Of a stretch of 53,313 nt of DNA, positions 1 to 6,675 are shown piece after piece. The translations under genes and the position numbers were made by a program. The first letter of the stretch is position 1. Every line of letters starts with the position of its first letter. The notes under the pieces were generated by a model. That model did not search any database. It was not told the DNA's origin and saw only the letters and a list, made by a program, of their open reading frames with translations. Source of the stretch: CALISC01 sp963545195 (lineage in GTDB: Bacteria > Bacillota_I > Bacilli_A > Acholeplasmatales > Acholeplasmataceae); NCBI GenBank assembly GCA_963545195.1, contig CAUUIA010000001.1, positions 1 to 53,313 on the forward strand. The letters run 5' to 3'.

Positions 1-87
1 AACACCTGTTTACATCCCGAACACAGCAGTTAAGCACTTTTACGCCGACGATAGCGCATGAGCGCAAAAATAGGGAGCTGCCAGTTT
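1..87 (+). rRNA. rrf: 5S ribosomal RNA, 3' part
   Basis: The first bases read as the conserved 5S core (an ACACCTGTTxxCAT-type stretch, then CCGAACACAG and AGTTAAGC), followed by the GGGAGCTGCCAG-like 3' end. The 5' part lies outside the window, so this is the tail of an rRNA operon. The exact 3' end is uncertain by a few bases. tRNA-Val follows at once, as in Bacillus-type rrn operons. Confidence 0.9.
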
Positions 88-95
88 CTTTATTG

Positions 96-171
96 GGAGG
101 TTTAGCTCAGCTGGGAGAGCATCTGCCTTACAAGCAGAGGGTCGGGGGTTCGAGCCCCTCAACCTCCACCA
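96..171 (+). tRNA. tRNA-Val (TAC)
   Basis: A full cloverleaf can be drawn. Acceptor GGAGGTT pairs with AACCTCC, and the anticodon loop CTTACAA gives anticodon TAC. The CCA end is encoded. First tRNA after 5S rRNA. Confidence 0.96.
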
Positions 172-173
172 GA

Positions 174-249
<76 letters not shown>

Positions 250-255
250 CTATCT

Positions 256-331
256 GTCCCGTTAGCTCAGTCGGTAGAGCACCTGGCTTTTAACCAGGGT
301 GTCAGAAGTTCGAGTCTTCTACGGGATACCA
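256..331 (+). tRNA. tRNA-Lys (TTT)
   Basis: Acceptor GTCCCGT pairs with ACGGGAT, with a G-U pair at the first position. The anticodon loop CTTTTAA gives TTT. CCA is encoded. Confidence 0.95.
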
Positions 332-333
332 TT

Positions 334-420
334 GCCCGGGTGGCGGAATAGGTAGACGCGTGGGACTTAAAATCCCATGGAGGAAACTCTGTACCGGTTC
401 AAGTCCGGTTCCGGGTACCA
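334..420 (+). tRNA. tRNA-Leu (TAA)
   Basis: Class II tRNA with a long variable arm. The anticodon loop CTTAAAA gives TAA, and CCA is encoded. It ends the first tRNA block (Val-Thr-Lys-Leu). The next 77 bases hold no tRNA, only an AT-rich inverted repeat (about TTTTTAAAC / GTTTAAAAA at 426-446) and a T-rich run. Confidence 0.95.
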
Positions 421-497
421 TCCTTTTTTAAACTTTGTTTAAAAAGCGATAGTTTACCCTTTTTTTATTTCAAATCAACTAAACAAATTTTGTATAC

Positions 498-574
498 GGC
501 GGTGTAGCTCAGCTGGCTAGAGCGTACGGTTCATACCCGTGAGGTCGAGGGTTCGATCCCCCCCGCCGCTACCA
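498..574 (+). tRNA. tRNA-Met (CAT), elongator
   Basis: Acceptor GGCGGTG pairs with CGCCGCT using G-U pairs. The anticodon loop TTCATAC gives CAT. The body closely matches the Bacillus elongator tRNA-Met as I remember it. First gene of the second tRNA block. Confidence 0.92.
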
Positions 575-576
575 AA

Positions 577-653
577 GGACCCATAGTTCAGTTGGTTAGA
601 GCAACCGGCTCATAACCGGTTAGTCGTAGGTTCGAGTCCTACTGGGTCCACCA
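577..653 (+). tRNA. tRNA-Ile2 (CAT, lysidine type)
   Basis: The anticodon loop CTCATAA gives CAT. Acceptor and T arm (GGACCC..., CGTAGGTTCGAGTCCTAC) resemble the Bacillus minor tRNA-Ile, whose C34 is changed to lysidine by TilS so that it reads AUA. The position between Met and Ser is the same as in Bacillus. The Ile assignment rests on this similarity because the anticodon alone cannot separate it from Met. Confidence 0.85.
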
Positions 654-660
654 AATAAAC

Positions 661-751
661 GGAGGAATACCCAAGCCTGGTTGAAGGGATCGGTCTTGAA
701 AACCGACAGGGTGTAAAAGCCGCGGGGGTTCGAATCCCTCTTCCTCCGCCA
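661..751 (+). tRNA. tRNA-Ser (TGA)
   Basis: Class II tRNA with a long variable arm. Acceptor GGAGGAA pairs with TTCCTCC. The anticodon loop CTTGAAA gives TGA. CCA is encoded. Confidence 0.95.
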
Positions 752-767
752 TTTTATTTTTTCATAT

Positions 768-845
<78 letters not shown>

Positions 846-849
846 AGTT

Positions 850-926
850 GGTCTCGTGGTGTAGTTGGTTAACATAAATGCCTGTCACGCATTAGATCGC
901 GGGTTCAAGTCCCGTCGAGACCGCCA
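850..926 (+). tRNA. tRNA-Asp (GTC)
   Basis: Acceptor GGTCTCG pairs with CGAGACC. The anticodon loop CTGTCAC gives GTC. Discriminator G and encoded CCA, as usual for tRNA-Asp. Confidence 0.95.
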
Positions 927-928
927 CT

Positions 929-1004
929 GGTCCGGTAGCTCAGTCGGTAGAGCAAGGGACTGAAAATCCCTGTGTCGGCAGTTCGATTCTGCCCTGGACC
1001 ACCA
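929..1004 (+). tRNA. tRNA-Phe (GAA)
   Basis: Acceptor GGTCCGG pairs with CTGGACC. The anticodon loop CTGAAAA gives GAA. CCA is encoded. Last tRNA of the cluster; a terminator follows. Confidence 0.95.
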
Positions 1005-1030
1005 TTTCATTTTTTATCTCCTTTAATTTA

Positions 1031-1070
1031 TTTTGTAGATTTTCAATATTTAAACCTCCTTTCTACAAAA
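1031..1070 (+). other. Hairpin carrying a 16S 3'-end-like motif
   Basis: TTTTGTAGA (1031-1039) and TCTACAAAA (1062-1070) are perfect 9-base inverted arms. The loop holds ACCTCCTTT, which matches the anti-Shine-Dalgarno end of bacterial 16S rRNA. It lies in the tail of the tRNA transcript, before the terminator. Function unknown; it could be an rrn remnant or a processing signal. Confidence 0.4.
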
Positions 1071-1076
1071 CCGAGT

Positions 1077-1110
1077 AAAAACCACTTCTTTACCGAGGTG
1101 GTTTTTATTT
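1077..1110 (+). terminator. Rho-independent terminator after the tRNA cluster
   Basis: A roughly 12-bp stem (AAAAACCACTTC / GAGGTGGTTTTT with one G-U pair and loop TTTACC) is followed by TTTTTATTTT. It ends the rRNA-tRNA transcript. Confidence 0.9.
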
Positions 1111-1124
1111 TACTTAAAAAAACT

Positions 1125-1289
1125 ATTTGAAAACAAATAATTCTAACCTATTATTTTATTTGAAAACACACTATTTAACGGTATTTTTTTATTTGAAAAC
1201 AAACAATTTTAACCTATATTTTTATTTGAAAACACACTATTTTAAGGTATTTTTTTATTTGAAAACAAACAAATATGCTAAAATAAATG
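1125..1289 (+). repeat. 33-bp tandem repeat array upstream of the ATPase
   Basis: ATTTGAAAACA occurs at 1125, 1158, 1191, 1224 and 1257, exactly 33 bases apart each time. Copies 1 and 3 continue with ACAAAxAATTxTAACCTA; copies 2 and 4 with ACACACTATTTxAxGGTA, so the array also has a 66-bp A/B period. Each unit holds TTGAAA followed after 16 bases by a TATTTT-, TATATT- or TATTAT-like hexamer, which is the spacing of a sigma-A promoter. The last copy diverges after its first half and runs into TGCTAAAAT and the ATPase start. No spacers are present, so it is not a CRISPR array. Confidence 0.88.
1276..1284 (+). promoter_or_regulatory. Extended -10 promoter for the ATPase/HNH pair
   Basis: TGCTAAAAT is an extended -10 element (TG-N-TAAAAT). 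TTGAAA of the last repeat lies 14 bases upstream of the hexamer, shorter than ideal. The same TGCTAAAAT occurs in front of rpmB. The ATG is 24 bases beyond, with AAGGAG at 1296-1301. Confidence 0.6.
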
Positions 1290-1308
1290 CGTAGTAAGGA
1301 GATTTTAA

Positions 1309-2624
1309 ATGTTTAGACGAAAAATAGAAAAAATACTGATAAAAAACTATCAAGATGAAAAGCCAGAATATTAATTGTAGAAGGTGCTAGACAAATCGGA
1401 AAAAGTTATATTGTTAGAAAAACTGCTCCAAAATACTTTAAAAAATATTTAGAAATTGACTTAAAGTCAGATTATGAGGGCAAACAGTTCTTTTTAGGTA
1501 TTAGAGATACTGCTTCGTTTTATATCCACCTAAGTTCTATTTTTGATTTAAGAGGTGCAGATCTTTCAAATACAATAATTTTTTTAGACGAAATTCAATA
1601 CTACCCACATTTAATCACTTTATTAAAAGACCTGTATAAAGAACGCAAATATAGATATATAGTCTCTGGTTCCTTGCTCGGTATTACTTTAAAGCATATC
1701 TTTATACCGATGGGAGCAATTGATGAGGTTGAAATGTTTCCACTAGACTTTGAAGAGTTCTTGTGGGCAAACGGAGTTGGGACGGATGTAATTGACTACC
1801 TAAGGTCTGCATTTTCAAACTTAACTGCAATTAACGAAGCCATTCACAAACGTATTCTATATTTATTTAAAGATTATTTGATCTCAGGTGGCTTACCAGA
1901 CGCAGTTAAAGAATATGTGCTAAACAAAGATGTTAAAGCAACTCGCAGAGTTCAAACCAAAGTTTATTCATACTACCAAGATGACGCAGCTAGATACCAG
2001 GAAAACACCAAACTAAAAATCTCTAAAATTTATAGAGAAATGGTTTCTAATATGTCTAATAAGGTAAAAAGAGTTAATTTTAAAGCCATTGAAAACAAGG
2101 TGAATTCATCTTTTGAAAAATACCAAGATGAATTTGAGTATTTAGTCTCTGCTGGTGTTGCCAACCAAGTTAAAGCAGTTTCAAACCCTAAGTTTCCACT
2201 AATTGATGCAACTGCTAAAAACTTAATTAAACTTTACTACAACGATGTTGGAATACTAACTAACATACTGTTTAAAACTAATGTACAGCCTATTCTGAAT
2301 ACCGACAAAAACATTAACTTAGGTTCTGTCTACGAACACGCTTGCGCAACCGAACTTAAAGCCCACGAACATGATTTATTTTATTTTGATTCAAGAAAAG
2401 TTGGCGAAGTAGATTTTTTAATCAATGACTATGACCTGCTTTCCGTTGTTGCTATTAAAATAAAGTCTGGAAATGACCAAACTAACTTTCGTGCACTACC
2501 CAAACTAATTGATAAAAATGGACAATACAAACTTGCAAAAGGTTATGTTTTTGGAAACAAAAATATACTCAAACAAGAAGACAATTTAATAACCTTACCG
2601 ATTTACCTAATTATGTTTGTTTAA
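1309..2624 (+). pseudogene. AAA/DUF4143 ATPase, frameshifted
   Basis: Paralogue of the intact ATPase at 47873. The start ATG has AAGGAG 7 bases upstream, but the frame hits TAA after 21 codons. Adding one A to the AAAA run at 1358-1361 restores an unbroken frame that reads DEKARILIVEGARQIGKS (Walker A), later IIFLDEIQ (Walker B), the FPLDFEEF motif and a C-terminal EVDF region. The restored protein would be about 438 residues, close to the 452 of the paralogue. The ExK motif of the DUF4143 nuclease-like fold reads IKIK here against IEVK in the paralogue, so a conserved Glu is lost as well. Both changes suggest decay, but a switchable A-tract or a sequencing error cannot be excluded. An HNH-like gene follows 20 bases downstream. 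Confidence 0.8.
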
Positions 2625-2644
2625 AAATATTTAAGGAGAACAAT

Positions 2645-3262
2645 ATGCATAATAAAGAAATTATTTTAGAACAAATACCATCTGTTTCATACGACCCGTC
2701 AATTACTTACTCAGATCAGTTAAAAATGTCATACATAGATTTAGTTAGCCACTTAATTGCTAAGTACGGACCGGCTAGCGGGAATTACTTTTTAACTGAA
2801 ACATGTAAGTCCAAAAACCCTAAAATAACTAGGGGAAAAGAAGGGCTGTTTTGCCACCACATAGACGAAAATAAAGCAATCAAACTCTCTAAACCAGAAT
2901 TTGCTATTAAACACCCGTTTGTATATCAAAAAGCAGAGAGATTAGTATATTGCGATATTTTGGAGCACTTAATTTTACACATTAAAATTATTGAAGAACC
3001 AAAAGGAGAATCGGTTGGAATTGGCGGTGCCGCTCTTATTTGCAGGCAAATTAACGATTGTTACAGCGGAATGACTTTTACGAATCCTTTTATGATTAGT
3101 GTAAGTGAAAAAATACAAGATAAAATTGGCGATTACCTAATAATTCTTCAAAGATTTTTTGATTTGGTTAAGAAATTTTATCCAACACTGATTTCAAAAG
3201 AGAGTATTTGCAAAAGTTACGACGGTAAAATTATTAAAAAGATATATAACGCCTTAAAATAA
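2645..3262 (+). CDS. Putative HNH-like nuclease, 205 aa
   Basis: I do not recognise a named family. Residues about 70-74 read CHHID, and about 98-112 read ERLVYCDILEHLILH. This spacing resembles the HHI...NLVxLxxxEHxxxH pattern of HNH (beta-beta-alpha metal) nucleases. The middle Asn is replaced here by Arg, so activity is uncertain. No signal peptide is visible. AAGGAGAACAAT precedes the ATG. The gene sits 20 bases after the broken ATPase and probably shares its promoter, which suggests a two-gene module (ATPase plus nuclease-like partner). A mobile or defence role is an inference only. Confidence 0.5.
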   Translation: MHNKEIILEQIPSVSYDPSITYSDQLKMSYIDLVSHLIAKYGPASGNYFLTETCKSKNPKITRGKEGLFCHHIDENKAIKLSKPEFAIKHPFVYQKAERLVYCDILEHLILHIKIIEEPKGESVGIGGAALICRQINDCYSGMTFTNPFMISVSEKIQDKIGDYLIILQRFFDLVKKFYPTLISKESICKSYDGKIIKKIYNALK

Positions 3263-3363
3263 ATAAAAAGATTTTAAACTAAACAGTCAAGGAATACAAT
3301 TTTTTTTAAAAATTCGCAAAACTTACTTCAAAAAAACAAAATTTTTTTAATCGTTTTTCAAAA

Positions 3364-3377
3364 TGTAAGCGTATACA
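3364..3377 (+). promoter_or_regulatory. LacI/CcpA-type operator
   Basis: TGTAAGCGTATACA fits the catabolite-responsive consensus TGWAANCGNTNWCA with one mismatch (A at position 10), and has the central CG typical of LacI-family operators. It lies just upstream of the -35 box of the ABC transporter operon. No LacI-family gene is present in the window. Confidence 0.6.
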
Positions 3378-3386
3378 TTTAATATT

Positions 3387-3415
3387 TTGACTTTATTTTT
3401 TTCATTCTATATAAT
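3387..3415 (+). promoter_or_regulatory. Sigma-A promoter of the ABC transporter operon
   Basis: TTGACT (3387-3392) and TATAAT (3410-3415) are separated by 17 bases. It is among the best promoter matches in the window. The operator at 3364 sits 9 bases before the -35 box. The stretch 3263-3363 between the HNH-like gene and the operator shows only A/T runs. Confidence 0.85.
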
Positions 3416-3475
3416 ATAAATATCTCTATATACACACGCCATAAAATGAAGGAAATGGCACAAAAAAGGAGCGGT

Positions 3476-5701
3476 ATGGAAGTTAAATTACAAGGTCTTA
3501 CTAAAATTTTCGTCGACAAACAAAAACGCGAAACAACAGCGGTTGATAAATTAACAATTACAGTTGGCGATGGTAAGCTAATTGGTCTACTTGGACCTTC
3601 TGGTTGTGGAAAATCAACCACCCTATATATGATCGCAGGTTTACATGAACCTTCTGGCGGTAAAATAATTTTCGGTGATGAGGATGTTACTCCACTTTCT
3701 GCCGACAAACGTGGAATTGGACTAGTTTTCCAAAACTACGCGCTATATCCTCACTTAACAATTCGTGAAAACATTATGTTTCCACTTCAAAACATGCACG
3801 TACCTGCCAACGAAATTGACGATATGGTTGAAGAAGTTGCACGTTTGGTTGGTATTGCTAACTTACTTGAACGTAAACCTTCTCAACTTTCAGGTGGTCA
3901 ACAACAACGTGTAGCGATTGCTCGTGCTTTGGTTAAAAAACCAAAAGTCTTGCTACTTGACGAACCACTTTCAAACCTTGACGCTCGTCTACGCCTACAA
4001 ATGCGTGAAGAGATTAAACGTATCCAAAAAGAAACTGGAATTACTGCAGTTTTCGTTACTCACGACCAAGAAGAAGCGATGTCTATTTGCGACGAGATCG
4101 TTTTAATGGAAGCAGGTGTTGAACAACAACGCGGTGTTCCTCAACAAATTTACGATAACCCTGCTAACTTATTTGTTGCGAAGTTCCTTGGAACTCCCCC
4201 AATTAACTTATTTAAAGCACACATCAAAAAAGACCGTGTGTTTGTCGGAGATGAAGACGTGCTTTCTGCCAAAGGCGCTAAGGCTGTCGTTAAAACTTGG
4301 GCTGAACTTAAACAAAACCACCCAGTAGTAGAGCGCGACAACTCAGACGTAACCTTGCACATCGCTGGTTGCGGTCAACTTAAAGCAGAAATTGAACCAC
4401 TACTTGCTGAGTTTTCCAAAATCGCGGGTGGTTTCCTGTATGACTTTACTTTAAACGGAGCAACAGAAGGCTTTACTTTAGTTCAAGGTAACCGCCGTAA
4501 AGCACCTAAGAAAACTAAAGATTTAGCGGTTGCTAAGTTAAACCAAAAAATAGAATACAAAAATTACCAAATTGAATACTACCAAGCAAAAATCGCCAGA
4601 ACCGAAGCACAAGTTAAAGAAGTTAAAGCCAATAAAGACTTTGTTGACGAAGTTAAAATCACTAAACTTGAGCAAAAAACAGCTAAATTAAACCTAGCAG
4701 TTCAAGCAGCTAAAGCAAGAATTGAACAACTTCAAGAACAAATCAAGACTATTGAAGCAGACCGCTCTCCATACATTGACCCTCGTTTCCACCTAGGACT
4801 TGTAAACCGCGAACTTAACCCTAACTTTGAACGCGCAACTAAACGCTTTATTCGTCGTTTCACTGCTAAAGCCGTAGTTCCGGTAGTTGCTCCAAACTCA
4901 CCACTTTCTGAGCTTTCATCTGCTACCCTTAAAGCAATTTTCCAAAAGAAATTAACTAAATGGGACAAACTAATTGACACAACCCTTCCTGAAAACATTG
5001 ATTTCATGAAGAAATCAATCCACACTGTGCTTCACCATAAAAGAAGCGGTGTGAGAACCCTAGCATTCCAAAAACTAGACATTATTCGTCTACCTAAAAA
5101 AATCTTTGGAGTGACTCTACCAACCCTACACGAAACTACAGTTCAAAACAACGAAGAGTTAATTAAAGCAATTTCTGAAAACCCGCTTGCAATTGGTTTC
5201 ATTCAATATGATTTACTTAAAGAATCTGGTTTAAAAGAAATTAAAGTCAATGGTCAAATGGCTACAGACGAAGGCGTGCGCACAGGATCTTACTTCTTTG
5301 CTTCAGTTTCAACTATTTTGGCATGTCAATATCCAATTGTAATTCCAGATAAAATTGCGGCTGCCTTCCTTGACTTTATTAAATCTAAAGAAGGTGAAGC
5401 AATTATTGCAAAACACTCAAAAATGTATCCAGACAGAAACTACTTAGTTGGTATTCGTCCAGAGGCCTACACAGTAGATTCAGAAAAAGGTTGCTTAACT
5501 CTAAACTATCAATACTTTGAGTCAATTGGCCGCGACTTAACGCTAATTGCTGCCCACCCTCAGGCAACTAACCGTACATTTAGAGTAATTCTTTCTGATG
5601 TTAATGACTCTAAAAAACTAAAAGACGGCAAAGTTAAGATGTCTCTAGATTATTCTAAAGTCTTTGTCTTTGACGAAGAAACTGGCGAAAGGATTATCTA
5701 A
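3476..5701 (+). CDS. ABC importer ATPase (UgpC/MsmK/MalK type) with an inserted PstS-like domain
   Basis: Residues 1-235 form a complete ATPase: Walker A GPSGCGKS (40-47), signature LSGGQQQR (138-145), Walker B with D162/E163, H-loop H196. The usual C-terminal TOBE region begins near 236 and resumes at GIRPEAY (659). Between them lies an extra segment of about 370 residues. Residues 291-345 and 430-652 read like a PstS phosphate-binding fold: ITGAGS-like start (HIAGCGQL), then SPLSELSSATLKAIF...LTKWDKL, SGVRT, NPLAIGFIQYD and a final KSKEGEAII. A charged coiled coil (about 348-430) splits this domain. The family usually has about 370 residues; this one has 741. Upstream in-frame ATGs exist at 3446 and 3455, but AAGGAG at 3466-3471 favours this start. 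It overlaps the next gene by one base. The substrate is not determined; sugar or glycerol-3-phosphate are the family options. Confidence 0.88.
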   Translation: MEVKLQGLTKIFVDKQKRETTAVDKLTITVGDGKLIGLLGPSGCGKSTTLYMIAGLHEPSGGKIIFGDEDVTPLSADKRGIGLVFQNYALYPHLTIRENIMFPLQNMHVPANEIDDMVEEVARLVGIANLLERKPSQLSGGQQQRVAIARALVKKPKVLLLDEPLSNLDARLRLQMREEIKRIQKETGITAVFVTHDQEEAMSICDEIVLMEAGVEQQRGVPQQIYDNPANLFVAKFLGTPPINLFKAHIKKDRVFVGDEDVLSAKGAKAVVKTWAELKQNHPVVERDNSDVTLHIAGCGQLKAEIEPLLAEFSKIAGGFLYDFTLNGATEGFTLVQGNRRKAPKKTKDLAVAKLNQKIEYKNYQIEYYQAKIARTEAQVKEVKANKDFVDEVKITKLEQKTAKLNLAVQAAKARIEQLQEQIKTIEADRSPYIDPRFHLGLVNRELNPNFERATKRFIRRFTAKAVVPVVAPNSPLSELSSATLKAIFQKKLTKWDKLIDTTLPENIDFMKKSIHTVLHHKRSGVRTLAFQKLDIIRLPKKIFGVTLPTLHETTVQNNEELIKAISENPLAIGFIQYDLLKESGLKEIKVNGQMATDEGVRTGSYFFASVSTILACQYPIVIPDKIAAAFLDFIKSKEGEAIIAKHSKMYPDRNYLVGIRPEAYTVDSEKGCLTLNYQYFESIGRDLTLIAAHPQATNRTFRVILSDVNDSKKLKDGKVKMSLDYSKVFVFDEETGERII

Positions 5702-6657
5702 TGCATTTCCGTGTCGATGCACGAAGAAAACTAAAAATCTGGTTCCAAAACAACAAAGGTTGGGTGTATCTACTTCCAATTCTGACCTTAATGGTAATTT
5801 TTACTTTCTACCCACTAATTAAAACCATTTTGATTTCATTTGACCCGACTTTCCGCCGTGACATTCAAACACTTAGCCCAGGTTCTTTTAGTTTTGACAA
5901 CTACCGTGCACTATTTGCTGAACACTCAGATTTCGGGCTGGCTTTGAAAAACACAGCGCTAATTGTGTTTGTAACTGTTCCGCTTTCTACCATTATTGCC
6001 CTTGGAATTTGCGTGTCTTTAATGTCAGTTAAACGCATTCGTTCGTTTTTCCAAACTATTTTCTTCCTGCCATATATCACTAACACAATTGCAATTGGTT
6101 TAGTGTTTGCCGTACTTTTTGACTACCAATCTGGTTTAGTTAACTCATTTTTAGGGCTATTTGGAATTGGCAAAACTAACTGGCTAAACCCAGCAGCCGT
6201 TGGTCAACACGGCTACGCTGCCGCCACAGACGGCGCAATGCGTGCAGTTACCTTGTTTTACATCACTTGGTCAGGTCTGCCTTTTAAAATCCTGATTTTC
6301 ATGGGAGCACTGCAAGGCATTAACAAACAATACTACGATGCTGCTAAAATTGACGGAACTTCTTCATGGCGAACATTCTATAAAATCACCGTCCCGCTAA
6401 TTTCGCCAATGATTTTATACGTTGTAATTACTTCACTAATTGGTGCTTTCAAAACTTACGCCGCGGTCATTGGTCTATTTAACGACCCAACACTTCGCGC
6501 GAGAATGAACACCGTGGTTGGTTATGTTTACGACAAACTAGCAGACAGCGGCTCTGGCTACGCACAAGGTGCCGCTGGTGCAGTAGTTCTGTTCTTAATT
6601 ATCCTTGCGCTTACTTTTGTAAGCACTTGGGCATCTAAGAAAAAGGTTCACTACTAA
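5701..6657 (+). CDS. ABC transporter permease, MalF/UgpA type
   Basis: 318 residues with about six membrane segments (first near 17-40) and the permease EAA loop YYDAAKIDGTSSWRTFYKIT, which couples to the ATPase. Normal length for the family apart from a modest loop near residues 155-180. Its ATG overlaps the ATPase stop (TAATG), so translation is coupled. It should pair with the next gene to form the membrane channel. Confidence 0.9.
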   Translation: MHFRVDARRKLKIWFQNNKGWVYLLPILTLMVIFTFYPLIKTILISFDPTFRRDIQTLSPGSFSFDNYRALFAEHSDFGLALKNTALIVFVTVPLSTIIALGICVSLMSVKRIRSFFQTIFFLPYITNTIAIGLVFAVLFDYQSGLVNSFLGLFGIGKTNWLNPAAVGQHGYAAATDGAMRAVTLFYITWSGLPFKILIFMGALQGINKQYYDAAKIDGTSSWRTFYKITVPLISPMILYVVITSLIGAFKTYAAVIGLFNDPTLRARMNTVVGYVYDKLADSGSGYAQGAAGAVVLFLIILALTFVSTWASKKKVHY

Positions 6658-6675
6658 CAAAGAGGTTTTCTGAAA

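Noticed and set aside
1125..1289. CRISPR-like array
   Set aside because: Repeats are directly adjacent with no unique spacers, units drift, and no cas genes are near. It is a simple tandem array.
1674..2624. A shorter functional ATPase starting at the TTG at 1674
   Set aside because: It would lack Walker A and B and has no RBS; the upstream sequence encodes the missing domain in a frame broken once.
3379..3708. Minus-strand reading frame over the ABC promoter
   Set aside because: It is a shadow of the ATPase gene with no recognisable protein or RBS. The same holds for the other minus-strand frames inside ribosomal and housekeeping genes.
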